DNA of 64,000 bases, from NCBI RefSeq assembly GCF_024171945.1, contig NZ_JAMTCR010000003.1:734211-798210 (forward strand), written 5' to 3'. Source of the stretch: Actinokineospora globicatena. GTDB lineage: Bacteria > Actinomycetota > Actinomycetes > Mycobacteriales > Pseudonocardiaceae. The position numbers were made by a program, and so were the translations under genes. Positions 1-9,059 of the stretch are shown here, piece by piece. The first letter of the stretch is position 1; every line of letters starts with the position of its first letter. The notes beneath the pieces were generated by a model. That model saw only the letters and a program-made list of their open reading frames with translations, did no database searches and was not told where the DNA came from.

Positions 1-1136
1 GCAACTTCTGGGTCGACCTCACCAGGGGAACCATCCGGATCCTGTTGCCGGTGGCCGGTGTCTTCGCCGTCGTGCTGGTGGCCACGGGTGTCGTGATGAG
101 CCTGAGGTCCGGGGTCACTGTGGACGGTCAGACGGTCGCGACCGCGCCGGTCGCGTCGCAAGAGGCGATCAAGGAGCTGGGCACCAACGGCGGCGGCGTC
201 CTGAACGCGAACTCGGCGCACCCGTTCGAGAACCCGAACGGCTGGTCGAACCTGATCGAGATCTTCTTGATCCTGCTCATCCCGGTCTGCCTGACCCGCA
301 CGTTCGGCACGATGGTCGGCAACCGCAAGCAGGGCTACGTCCTGCTCGGCGTCATGGGTGTGCTGTGGTCGGCGATGCTCGCGGTGATCTGGACCGCCGA
401 GGCGAACGGCCTGCGCCCCTTGGAGGGCAAGGAAACCCGCTTCGGCATCCCGTCGAGCGCGCTGTTCGCCGACACGACCACCGCGACCTCCACCGGTGCG
501 GTGAACGCGATGCACGACAGCTTCACCGGCCTGGGCGGCGGTGGGACGTTGCTGAACATGCTCTTCGGCGAGATGACACCGGGCGGTGTCGGTACCGGCC
601 TCTACAGCATCCTGGTCATGGCGATCATCGCGATGTTCCTGGCGGGGCTCATGGTCGGGCGCACCCCGGAGTACCTGGGCAAGAAACTCGGCAAGCGCGA
701 GGTGACCGCGGCGGCGATCTCGATCCTGGCGATGCCGACGGTGGTGCTCATCGGTGCCGGTATCGCGGCCGTCGTTCCCGCCACGCAAGGCGCGTTGAAC
801 AACCACGGCTCGCACGGGCTCTCGGAGATCCTCTACGCCTACGCCTCGGCCTCGAACAACAACGGCAGCGCGTTCGCGGGCATCACCGTCACCAACGACT
901 GGTTCCAGGCCTCGCTCGGCGTCTGCATGGCGCTGGGCCGGTTCATCCCCATCATCGCGGTGCTGTGCCTGGCCGGGTCGCTGGCCAAGCAGAAGAAGGT
1001 GCCCGCGACGGCGGGCACGCTGCCCACGACGGGTCCGCTGTTCGCGACCCTGTTGACCGGGGCGATCGTGCTGGTCGCCGCGTTGACCTTCGTTCCCGCT
1101 CTCGCTCTCGGTCCCATCGCGGAGGCCCTGCTGTGA
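1..1136 (+). CDS. kdpA: Potassium-transporting ATPase subunit KdpA (3' part, cut by window start)
   Basis: KdpA is the K+-selective, channel-like subunit of the KdpFABC high-affinity potassium pump in the cytoplasmic membrane. The open frame runs from base 3 with no start, so the 5' end lies outside the window. What remains is about 377 residues of a polytopic membrane protein. It includes the NGGG stretch and the segment 'FENPNGWSN' typical of the KdpA selectivity-filter repeats, and a second NNNGSAFAG filter-like loop near nt 855-880. The stop overlaps the GTG start of kdpB by 4 nt, which indicates translational coupling. Family assignment is certain. Confidence 0.97.
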   Translation, partial: NFWVDLTRGTIRILLPVAGVFAVVLVATGVVMSLRSGVTVDGQTVATAPVASQEAIKELGTNGGGVLNANSAHPFENPNGWSNLIEIFLILLIPVCLTRTFGTMVGNRKQGYVLLGVMGVLWSAMLAVIWTAEANGLRPLEGKETRFGIPSSALFADTTTATSTGAVNAMHDSFTGLGGGGTLLNMLFGEMTPGGVGTGLYSILVMAIIAMFLAGLMVGRTPEYLGKKLGKREVTAAAISILAMPTVVLIGAGIAAVVPATQGALNNHGSHGLSEILYAYASASNNNGSAFAGITVTNDWFQASLGVCMALGRFIPIIAVLCLAGSLAKQKKVPATAGTLPTTGPLFATLLTGAIVLVAALTFVPALALGPIAEALL

Positions 1137-3184
1137 CCACTCCGACAACAACCCGGCGGACTCCCGAACAGATCCGCGACCGCCACGCCGCCAACCTGGG
1201 CCACCAGGTGTCCGCGGGCATCTTCAACCCCCGGCAGTTGCTCGTGTCCTTCCCGGACGCGCTGCGCAAGTTCCACCCCCGCCACCAGCTCCGCAACCCG
1301 GTCATGTTCGTGGTCTGGGTCGGGTCGATCCTGGTCACGGTGTTCGCTGTCGGTGACCCGAGCGTCTTCACCACCGCGGTCGCGGTGTGGCTGTGGGCGA
1401 CCGTCCTGTTCGCCAACCTGGCCGAGGCCGTCGCCGAGGGGCGCGGCAAGGCGCAGGCGGAGTCGCTGCGCAAGACCAAGAAGGACGCTGTCGCGCGGCG
1501 CACGACCGGCGAGACGGTGCCCGGCACCGAGTTGAAGATCGGTGACCTGGTCGTGGTCGAGGCGGGCGAGGTGATCCCCGGCGACGGCGACGTGGTCGAG
1601 GGCATCGCCACTGTCGACGAGTCGGCGATCACCGGCGAGTCGGCCCCGGTCATCCGGGAGTCCGGCGGTGACCGCTCAGCGGTGACCGGCGGCACGACCG
1701 TGCTGTCCGACCGGATCATCGTGCGGATCACCACCACACCCGGCGAGTCCTTCGTGGACCGGATGATCGCGTTGGTCGAAGGCGCCGAACGGCAGAAGAC
1801 GCCCAACGAGATCGCCCTGACCATCCTGCTGTCGACCCTCACGATCATCTTCCTGCTCGCCGTGGTCGCGTTGCAGCCGTTCGCGATCTTCTCCGGCGGC
1901 GAGCAGTCGGTGATCGTGCTGACCGCGCTGCTGGTCTGCCTGATCCCCACCACCATCGGCGCCCTGCTCTCGGCGATCGGCATCGCGGGCATGGACCGGC
2001 TCGTGCAGCGCAACGTCCTCGCGACCTCGGGCAAGGCGGTGGAAGCCGCGGGCGACATCGACACCCTCCTGTTGGACAAGACCGGCACCATCACCTGGGG
2101 CAACCGCCGGGCCACCGGGTTCATCCCGGTCGGCGGGACGTCGGTGGACACCCTGGTCGACGCGGTCCGGCTCGCCAGTCTGGCCGACGGCACCCCGGAG
2201 GGGCGCAGCATCGTCGACCTGTGCGTGACCGAGTACGGCCGCGCCGCCGAGCCCACCGACCGGGAGAAGACGGGCGAGTTCGTCCCGTTCACCGCGCAGA
2301 CCAGGATGAGCGGCATCGACCTCGGCGACCGCCGGATCCGCAAGGGCGCGGCCAGCGGGTTCGTCACCTCCGACGAGACCCGCCGGGTGGTCGACGAGAT
2401 CAGCGCCCAGGGCGGCACGCCGCTGGTGGTCGCGGAGAACGACGCGGTGCTCGGCGTCATCCGCCTGTCCGACGTGGTCAAGCCCGGCATGAAGGACCGG
2501 TTCGCCGAGCTGCGCGCCATGGGCATCCGCACGGTGATGGTCACCGGCGACAACCCGCTGACCGCGAAGGCGATCGCGGCCGAGGCCGGAGTGGACGACT
2601 TCCTCGCCGAGGCCAAGCCCGAGGACAAGATGGCCCTGATCCGCGCCGAGCAAGAGGGCGGCAAGCTGGTCGCGATGACCGGCGACGGCACCAACGACGC
2701 CCCCGCCCTGGCCCAGTCCGACGTCGGCGTCGCGATGAACACCGGCACCTCGGCGGCCAAAGAGGCCGGGAACATGGTCGACCTCGACTCCGACCCGACC
2801 AAGCTCATCGAGATCGTGGAGATCGGCAAGCAGCTGCTGATCACCCGCGGCGCGCTGACCACCTTCAGCGTCGCCAACGACCTCGCGAAGTACTTCGCGA
2901 TCCTCCCGGCCATGTTCGCCGCCATCTACCCGCAGCTCGGCGGGCTCAACGTCATGGGGCTGCACTCGCCCAACTCGGCGATCCTGTCCGCGGTCATCTT
3001 CAACGCGCTGATCATCGTGGTGCTCATCCCGCTCGCCCTGCGCGGCGTCCGCTACAAGCCCTCCAGCGCCTCGGCGCTGCTGCGGCGCAACCTGCTCGTC
3101 TACGGTCTCGGCGGCATCGTCACCCCGTTCGCCGGGATCTGGCTCATCGACCTGCTCGTACGACTCATCCCCGGGATCGGCTGA
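1133..3184 (+). CDS. kdpB: Potassium-transporting P-type ATPase subunit KdpB
   Basis: KdpB is the ATP-hydrolysing P-type subunit that energises K+ uptake through KdpA. The protein has 683 aa, normal for the family. The phosphorylation motif DKTGT has its Asp at about residue 315. The TGES actuator motif (near nt 1630) and the hinge motif [11 protein letters not shown] (near nt 2680) are intact. The start is the GTG overlapping the kdpA stop (GTGA); the protein then begins [13 protein letters not shown]. Upstream in-frame codons lie inside kdpA and are rejected. kdpC follows 1 nt after the stop. Confidence 0.98.
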   Translation: MTTPTTTRRTPEQIRDRHAANLGHQVSAGIFNPRQLLVSFPDALRKFHPRHQLRNPVMFVVWVGSILVTVFAVGDPSVFTTAVAVWLWATVLFANLAEAVAEGRGKAQAESLRKTKKDAVARRTTGETVPGTELKIGDLVVVEAGEVIPGDGDVVEGIATVDESAITGESAPVIRESGGDRSAVTGGTTVLSDRIIVRITTTPGESFVDRMIALVEGAERQKTPNEIALTILLSTLTIIFLLAVVALQPFAIFSGGEQSVIVLTALLVCLIPTTIGALLSAIGIAGMDRLVQRNVLATSGKAVEAAGDIDTLLLDKTGTITWGNRRATGFIPVGGTSVDTLVDAVRLASLADGTPEGRSIVDLCVTEYGRAAEPTDREKTGEFVPFTAQTRMSGIDLGDRRIRKGAASGFVTSDETRRVVDEISAQGGTPLVVAENDAVLGVIRLSDVVKPGMKDRFAELRAMGIRTVMVTGDNPLTAKAIAAEAGVDDFLAEAKPEDKMALIRAEQEGGKLVAMTGDGTNDAPALAQSDVGVAMNTGTSAAKEAGNMVDLDSDPTKLIEIVEIGKQLLITRGALTTFSVANDLAKYFAILPAMFAAIYPQLGGLNVMGLHSPNSAILSAVIFNALIIVVLIPLALRGVRYKPSSASALLRRNLLVYGLGGIVTPFAGIWLIDLLVRLIPGIG

Positions 3185-3185
3185 C

Positions 3186-3731
3186 ATGACCAACTTCGGC
3201 AAGCAGGCACTCGCGGGGCTGCGCGTGTTGCTGGTCCTCACTCTCATCACCGGCATCCTCTACCCGGCCGCGGTGTGGGCGGTCTCCCGGCTACCGGGGC
3301 TGCAGGCCAACGCCGAGGCGGTGGACACCACGCTGGTCGCAGTCACCCGGGAAGGTGACGGGTGGTTCTTCCCCCGGCCGTCGGCGGCAACCCTCCCGGC
3401 GTCCGGGGGCTCCAACAAGGGCGAGCTGAACGAGGACTACACCGCGGTCATCGCCGAGCGCCGCGCGGAGGTCGCCCAGCGGGAAGGGGTCGCGGAGGAC
3501 CTCGTGCCCCAAGACGCGGTCACCGCGTCCGCCTCGGGGCTGGACCCGCACATCAGCGACGCCTACGCGCAGCTGCAGGTGTCCCGGGTGGCACGCGCGA
3601 ACGGATTGTCCGACGATGCGGTCCGCGCGCTCGTCGCCGAGCACACCGACGGCCGCGGCCTCGGCATCCTCGGTGAACCGGGTGTCAACGTCACCGCGCT
3701 CAACCGCGCGCTCGACGAGACCGCGAAGTGA
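3186..3731 (+). CDS. kdpC: Potassium-transporting ATPase subunit KdpC
   Basis: KdpC is the single-pass subunit that stabilises the Kdp complex and is thought to raise ATP affinity. This 181-aa protein has one N-terminal membrane helix (about residues 10-35, ending YPAAVWAVSRLPGLQ). The periplasmic domain carries the family motifs RPSAA, ASGSG-like 'PASGGSNKG' and 'ASGLDPHIS'. It begins 1 nt after kdpB. The sensor gene kdpD follows after about 54 nt, completing a kdpABC-DE order. Confidence 0.97.
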   Translation: MTNFGKQALAGLRVLLVLTLITGILYPAAVWAVSRLPGLQANAEAVDTTLVAVTREGDGWFFPRPSAATLPASGGSNKGELNEDYTAVIAERRAEVAQREGVAEDLVPQDAVTASASGLDPHISDAYAQLQVSRVARANGLSDDAVRALVAEHTDGRGLGILGEPGVNVTALNRALDETAK

Positions 3732-3785
3732 CAAACGCGGGCGGGTCGCCCACCGGCGACCCGCCCGCTTCGGGAGATGGACACG

Positions 3786-6353
3786 ATGGACGAGCGCAAA
3801 CGCGGCGAACTGCGGATCTACCTCGGCGCCGCCCCCGGCGTCGGCAAGACGTTCGCGATGCTCGGCGAGGCCCACCGCCGCCGGGAACGCGGCACCGACG
3901 TGGTCGTCGGCCTGGTCGAGACCCACGGCAGGGAGAAGACCGCTCAGCTCGTGGCCGGGCTGGACGTGCTGCCCCTGGCGCGAGTGCACCACCGCGGCCT
4001 CGACCTCACCGAGATGGACATCGACGCCCTGCTCGCCCGCGCCCCCGAGGTCGCCGTGGTCGACGAGCTCGCGCACACCAACGTCCCCGGCTCCCGCAAC
4101 GCCAAACGCTGGGAGGACGTCGAGGAGCTGCTGGCCGCCGGGATCGACGTGCTGTCCACGGTGAACGTGCAGCACCTGGAGTCGCTCAACGACGTCGTCG
4201 CGCGCATCACCGGCGTCGAGCAGCACGAGACCGTGCCCGACGAGGTGGTGCGCCGCGCCGAACAGGTCGAACTCGTGGACCTCACCCCGGAAGCACTGCG
4301 CAGACGCCTCGCGCACGGCAACGTCTACGCCGCCCACAAGATCGACGCCGCCCTGGGCAACTACTTCCGCGTCGGGAACCTCACCGCGCTGCGCGAGCTG
4401 GCGCTGCTGTGGGTCGCCGACCAGGTCGACGTCGCCCTGCAGCGCTACCGGGCCGAGCAGCGCATCACCGACACCTGGGAAGCCCGCGAACGCGTCGTCG
4501 CCGCCATCACCGGCGGCCCCGAGAGCGAGACCCTCATCCGCCGCGCCCGGCGGATCGCCCTCCGAGCCGGGGCGGAGCTGATGGTCGTCCACATCATGCG
4601 GGGCGACGGACTCACCGGACCGCCCGCCGAATCAGTCGCCAGGTTCCGCAAGACCACCGAGGACGTCGGCGCGACCTTCCACAGCGTCGTCGGCGACGAC
4701 GTCCCCAGCGCGCTGCTCGACTTCGCCCGCGGTGTGAACGCCACCCAGCTCGTCCTCGGCACCTCTCGCCGGTCCCGGCTGGCCCGTGTCTTCGACGAAG
4801 GCATCGGTTCTGCCGTCGTGCGGGAGTCCGGCCCGATCGACGTGCACATGGTCACCCACGACGAGGCCCGCGGGGCCCGCCGCAGGGAGGTCGGCCACAA
4901 CGCGCTGACCCCGCGGCGGAAGGTCTCAGGCTGGGCGTCGGCGGTGATCCTCCCCCTCGTGGTCACCGGCATCGGGCTGATCACCCGCAGCGAGGTGGCC
5001 TTCTCCACCGACCTCATCGGATTCTTCCTCGCCACCGTCATCGTCGCCCTCGTCGGCGGCCTCGGCCCCGCGGTCGGAGCCGCGCTGCTCGGGGCGGGAC
5101 TGTTGAACTACTTCTTCACGGAGCCCTACTACAGCCTCGCGGTCAACACCCCGGAGAACCTGGTCACCCTCGTAGCGATGCTCATCGTCGCCGTCCTGGT
5201 CGCGCTCGTCGTCGACCGGGCCGCACGACTGGCCGAGCAGGGCGCCCGGACCCGCACCGAGGCGGAACTGCTCGCCTCCTACGCCCGCACGGTGCTGACC
5301 CACCCGCACCCGTTGGACCGGCTGCTGGACAAGGTCCGGGAGAACTTCGCCCTGGAGTCCGTCGCCCTGCTCGAACGCGGCGACGGCGAATGGCATCGAG
5401 TCGCGTGCGTCGGGCCGCGACCGTGCGGCGAACCCGACGACGCCGATGTCACCGTGCCGGTCACCGCCGACGTCCAACTCGCGCTGCGCGGACGCGCGCT
5501 GCCCGCCAGCGACCAACGCGCCCTGGAGGCCGCCGCCGGGCAGGCACTGCTGGCTTTGCGACAGCAACGCATGGCCGCCGAGACCAGACAAGCGCGGCAA
5601 CGGGCCGAGACCACCGAACTGCGGACCGCGCTGCTCTCCGCCGTCGGGCACGACCTGCGCACCCCGCTGACCTCGATCAAGGCCGCGGTCGGCAGCCTGC
5701 GCACGCCCGACCTGGTGCTGTCCGAGCAGGACACCGCGGATCTGCTGGAGACAGTCGAGATCTCCGTCGACCGGCTGACCGGACTGGTCGACAACCTGCT
5801 CGACTCCTCTCGGCTGGCCACCGGCGCTGTCTCACCGCGGCTGCGGCCGGTCACCTACGACGAAGCCGTCGCGCGCGCGTTGGCAGGCATCGACGAGCGC
5901 GACGTCTTGGCCGTGGACGTCCCCGAACACCTGCCCCCGGTCATCGCCGACATCGGCCTGCTCGAACGCGTCGTGGCCAACGTCATCGACAACGCCCTGC
6001 GCCACGGCCGCCTGAGCCCGCGCCGCGAGGTCGACGTGGACGGCGACGGGATCGTCACCGCCGACGAACCCGAGATCGCCATCCGCGCCAGCACCTACCT
6101 CGACCGCGTCGAACTCCGTGTCGTCGACCACGGCCACGGCCTACCGAAGAACGCCGCGAGCGCGGTGTTCGCCCCGTTCCAACGCCTCGGCGACCGCGAC
6201 AACATCCCCGGTGTCGGCCTGGGCCTCAGCGTCGCCAAGGGCTTCACCGACGCCATGGGCGGCACGATCACCGCCGAGGACACCCCCGGCGGTGGCCTCA
6301 CCATCGTCATCTCGCTGCCAGTGGCAGCCCCGAACGACCAGGCGGCACAGTGA
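3786..6353 (+). CDS. kdpD: Osmosensitive K+ channel histidine kinase KdpD
   Basis: Sensor kinase that phosphorylates KdpE when K+ is limiting. Domains in order: an N-terminal KdpD domain with Walker A 'GAAPGVGKT' (about residues 15-23), a universal-stress-like domain (about 245-370), four membrane helices (DUF4118, about 385-480), a GAF-like region, and HisKA with the phospho-acceptor in 'SAVGHDLRTPLTS', followed by an HATPase domain ending 'GVGLGLSVAKGF'. Full length is 855 aa. ATG 3786 is preferred over ATG 3777 because the GGGAG at 3772-3776 directly abuts 3777 but is correctly spaced for 3786. The stop overlaps the kdpE start. Confidence 0.96.
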   Translation: MDERKRGELRIYLGAAPGVGKTFAMLGEAHRRRERGTDVVVGLVETHGREKTAQLVAGLDVLPLARVHHRGLDLTEMDIDALLARAPEVAVVDELAHTNVPGSRNAKRWEDVEELLAAGIDVLSTVNVQHLESLNDVVARITGVEQHETVPDEVVRRAEQVELVDLTPEALRRRLAHGNVYAAHKIDAALGNYFRVGNLTALRELALLWVADQVDVALQRYRAEQRITDTWEARERVVAAITGGPESETLIRRARRIALRAGAELMVVHIMRGDGLTGPPAESVARFRKTTEDVGATFHSVVGDDVPSALLDFARGVNATQLVLGTSRRSRLARVFDEGIGSAVVRESGPIDVHMVTHDEARGARRREVGHNALTPRRKVSGWASAVILPLVVTGIGLITRSEVAFSTDLIGFFLATVIVALVGGLGPAVGAALLGAGLLNYFFTEPYYSLAVNTPENLVTLVAMLIVAVLVALVVDRAARLAEQGARTRTEAELLASYARTVLTHPHPLDRLLDKVRENFALESVALLERGDGEWHRVACVGPRPCGEPDDADVTVPVTADVQLALRGRALPASDQRALEAAAGQALLALRQQRMAAETRQARQRAETTELRTALLSAVGHDLRTPLTSIKAAVGSLRTPDLVLSEQDTADLLETVEISVDRLTGLVDNLLDSSRLATGAVSPRLRPVTYDEAVARALAGIDERDVLAVDVPEHLPPVIADIGLLERVVANVIDNALRHGRLSPRREVDVDGDGIVTADEPEIAIRASTYLDRVELRVVDHGHGLPKNAASAVFAPFQRLGDRDNIPGVGLGLSVAKGFTDAMGGTITAEDTPGGGLTIVISLPVAAPNDQAAQ

Positions 6354-7027
6354 CAACCGTGCTCATCGTCGACGACGAGCCCCAGATCGTCCGCGCCCTG
6401 CGCATCAACCTCACGGCCCGCGGCTACGACATCCTCACCGCCCACGACGGCGCCACCGCCCTGCACCAGGCGGCCGAGGGCAAACCGGACCTCGTCGTAC
6501 TCGACCTCGGCCTGCCCGACATGGACGGCACCGACGTCATCGCCGGGCTGCGCGGCTGGACCAGAGTGCCCATCGTCGTGCTCTCCGCGCGCTCCGGTTC
6601 AGAGGGCAAGGTCCGCGCGCTGGACGCCGGAGCCGACGACTACATCACCAAACCGTTCGGAATGGACGAACTCCTCGCCCGGCTCCGGGCCGCGCTCCGC
6701 CGCTCCGCGCAGCACGAGATCGACCAGCCGGTCGTGCGCACGGCGTCGTTCAGCATCGACCTGACCGCCAAACGCGTCCACCGCGACGGGGTCGAGGTCC
6801 ACCTGACGCCCACGGAGTGGGGGATGCTGGAAGTCCTGGCTCGCAGCAACGGCAAACTGGTGACCCAGAAGCAACTGCTGCACCAGGTCTGGGGCGAGGA
6901 CTACACCACCGAAACCCACTACCTGCGCGTGTACCTGGCCCAGCTTCGACGCAAGCTGGAGCCCGTTCCGTCGAAGCCGCGGCACCTGATCACCGAGCCC
7001 GGCATGGGCTACCGGTTCGAGCTCTGA
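6350..7027 (+). CDS. kdpE: Response regulator KdpE (OmpR/PhoB family)
   Basis: DNA-binding partner of KdpD that activates kdp transcription. The protein is 225 aa: receiver domain (about residues 1-115) with acidic residues DDE at the N-terminus, phospho-acceptor Asp in 'LVVLDLGLPDMDG' and conserved Lys in 'DDYITKPFG'. A winged-helix OmpR-type effector domain follows (about 130-225), with 'HLTPTEWGML' and 'YLRVYLAQLRRKLE'. The GTG start overlaps the kdpD stop (GTGA). A strong hairpin 147 nt downstream ends the operon. Confidence 0.96.
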   Translation: MTTVLIVDDEPQIVRALRINLTARGYDILTAHDGATALHQAAEGKPDLVVLDLGLPDMDGTDVIAGLRGWTRVPIVVLSARSGSEGKVRALDAGADDYITKPFGMDELLARLRAALRRSAQHEIDQPVVRTASFSIDLTAKRVHRDGVEVHLTPTEWGMLEVLARSNGKLVTQKQLLHQVWGEDYTTETHYLRVYLAQLRRKLEPVPSKPRHLITEPGMGYRFEL

Positions 7028-7173
7028 TCTCAAGACAGCGCACTGGATCGGGCCGCGCCTGTTGAGGTTCCGTCAAGGACGGACCGGCTCCGACGGTGGT
7101 GAGGTGCGAGAGGGGCGTGCACAATTCCGCGCAGCGCCAGCCGACCCCTGCTGGGACCTGACGCTGACCCCGC

Positions 7174-7218
7174 GCACAGCTGAGGCGTTCCCCACACGCG
7201 GGAACGCCTCAGCTGTGC
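7174..7218. terminator. Bidirectional rho-independent-type terminator between kdpE and lysA
   Basis: A perfect 19-bp inverted repeat (arms 7174-7192 and 7200-7218) encloses a 7-nt loop. It sits between the convergent 3' ends of kdpE and lysA, the expected place for a shared terminator. There is no clear U-tract, as is common in high-GC actinomycetes. Confidence 0.85.
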
Positions 7219-7226
7219 GGGTTCGG

Positions 7227-8474
7227 CTACATGTCGCGGCGCAGCAGGTCTTCCTCGGTTTCGCGGCGGACGAGCAGTCGCGTCTCGCCGTTCAGGACGC
7301 CGACGATCGGTGGCCTGCCGACGAGGTTGTAGTTCGAGGCCAGCGCGTGGTGGTAGGCGCCGGTGACCGGCACGGCGAGCAGGTCGCCCGCGTGGATGTC
7401 GGCAGGCAGCGACACGTCCTCCGCCAGCACGTCCCCGGCTTCGCAGTGCCGCCCGACGACGGTGGCCGGGGCTCGTCGAAGCGGCGTGGGCCTGCCGACC
7501 ACGCGCACCGCGTAGCGGGCCCCGTAGAGCGCGGGGCGCGGGTTGTCGCTCATCCCGCCGTCGACGGCGACGAACGTGCGCGAGACCCCTCGTTTGACGG
7601 TGATGACGCGGTAGAGCGTCACGCCCGCGTTGGCCACGAGGGACCGACCGGGCTCGACGAGGACCCGCGGCACCGGGACGCGGTGGGCGGCGCACTCATA
7701 GTTCAGCGCCACACGCAGCCGGTGCGCGAAGCCGACCAGGTCGAACGTGTCCTCCCCCGGCAGGTAGGGCACCGCGAAGCCGCCGCCGAGGTCGAGTTCG
7801 GCGACCTCGACACCGTGCGAGGACCGGACCGCGGCGATGAGACCCACCATCCGGCGGACCGCCTCCTCGTACGCGGCGACCCGGCGGACCTGCGAGCCGA
7901 TGTGGCAGTGCAGGCCCGCCAACCGCAGGCCGGGCTGCTCCAGCACGCACCGCACGGCCTCCAGCGCGGCACCGGAGGCCAGGGAGAACCCGAACTTCTG
8001 GTCCTCCACACCGGTCGCGATCGCGCGGTGGGTGTGCGCGTCGACGCCGGGGGTCACCCGGACCATCACGCGCTGCCCAGGGCCTGCCAACGCACCCAAC
8101 TGGGCGATCTCGTCGAACGAGTCCACGACGATCCTGCCCACCCCGTACGCCAAGGCGGCCTTCAGGTCCTCGGCGATCTTGACGTTGTCATGCAGCACGA
8201 CCCGCTCAGCCGGGAAACCCACCGACCGCGCCACCGCCAACTCACCCGCCGAGCACACGTCCAGCGACAAGCCTTCCGACGCCATCCACCCGTACACCGC
8301 GCGACACGGCAGGGACTTGCCCGCGAACACGACCTCGGCCTCCGGCAGCACTTCCCGGAACGCGCGAACCCGGCGCCGGACCTCGGCCTCGTCCACGACC
8401 TGGCACGGCGTGCCGAACCGCGCCGCCAGCCGGGTGGCGGGCACCCCACCGATCACCAAGTCACCGTCGACCAA
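7227..8474 (-). CDS. lysA: Diaminopimelate decarboxylase LysA, lacking the normal N-terminal leader
   Basis: PLP-dependent fold-III decarboxylase converting meso-diaminopimelate to L-lysine. Family motifs are intact: PLP-lysine segment 'VFAGKSLPC', 'GLHCHIGSQ', 'DLGGGFAVPY', 'EPGRSLVANAG', 'DGGMSDNPRPALYG' and 'GAYHHALASNYN'. The protein begins at the conserved 'DGDLVIGGVPATRLAARFGTP' block and lacks the roughly 30-40 residues that normally precede it. In-frame codons extend upstream only antisense to the eamA fragment, so a real ATG is not visible. TTG 8474 is the most plausible start and has no good ribosome-binding site. All catalytic residues remain, but expression is doubtful. See the junction finding. 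Confidence 0.8.
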   Translation of the reverse strand: MVDGDLVIGGVPATRLAARFGTPCQVVDEAEVRRRVRAFREVLPEAEVVFAGKSLPCRAVYGWMASEGLSLDVCSAGELAVARSVGFPAERVVLHDNVKIAEDLKAALAYGVGRIVVDSFDEIAQLGALAGPGQRVMVRVTPGVDAHTHRAIATGVEDQKFGFSLASGAALEAVRCVLEQPGLRLAGLHCHIGSQVRRVAAYEEAVRRMVGLIAAVRSSHGVEVAELDLGGGFAVPYLPGEDTFDLVGFAHRLRVALNYECAAHRVPVPRVLVEPGRSLVANAGVTLYRVITVKRGVSRTFVAVDGGMSDNPRPALYGARYAVRVVGRPTPLRRAPATVVGRHCEAGDVLAEDVSLPADIHAGDLLAVPVTGAYHHALASNYNLVGRPPIVGVLNGETRLLVRRETEEDLLRRDM

Positions 8475-8499
8475 CCGGGCGCTCGACCGCGGTGGCACC

Positions 8500-8991
8500 G
8501 TGCCGCTGGTGGCGCTCCTGCTGGTACTCGCCGCGGCCGGGAGCTGGGCGATCGGCAACGTCTGCACCCGGATCGCCCAACCCGACGACGGATTCCGCCT
8601 CACCATCTGGTCGTGCCTCATCCCGCCCGTCCCGCTGTTCCTGCTCTCGATCGCGGCCGAGGGCGCCGACCGCGGCCTCACGGCGATCGCCGACGCCGAC
8701 ATCACCACCTGGCTCGCCCTCGGATACGTCGTCGTGTTCGCCACCATCCTCGCCCTCGGCGTCTGGTCGATGCTGCTCGGCCGCTACCCCGCACACAAGG
8801 TCGTGCCGTTCGCCCTGCTGATCCCCGTCGTCGGCATCCCCACCGGCTGGCTGGTCGAAGGCGACGTCATCACCCTGCCCATGCTGGCAGGCGCACTGGT
8901 CGTGCTCGCGGGCCTGTACTTCGTGACCATCCGAGCCCGGGTCGACCAGACCGCCAAGCGCGAACCGGCGGAGGCCACGCCGTCGCGGTGA
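8500..8991 (+). pseudogene. 3' half of an EamA-family (DMT superfamily) exporter gene
   Basis: The 163-aa product has about five membrane helices and matches only the second EamA repeat of a normal 10-helix, roughly 300-aa drug/metabolite exporter. 'SWAIGNVCTRIAQ' resembles the start of the second repeat, and 'GVWSMLLGRYPAHKVVPFALLIPVVGI' positions the conserved C-terminal helices. The first half is absent. GTG 8500 is only the first available in-frame start. The fragment is head to head with lysA, 25 nt apart, and both lack 5' ends. EamA proteins usually need both repeats, so this is scored as a broken gene. Confidence 0.75.
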
Positions 8992-9059
8992 CACCCCGAC
9001 GAGTCAGCAGCGCCTGCCCACACTGGCCCGCGAGTGTCTTCGTAGCGCCGCAGACTGAC

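Noticed and set aside
365-1132. N-terminal extension of KdpB in an open frame starting at 365
   Set aside because: It overlaps kdpA and has no KdpB similarity; GTG 1133 matches the family start.
952-2925. Minus-strand open frame of 657 codons opposite kdpAB
   Set aside because: No family motifs; opposite strong KdpA/KdpB coding sequence.
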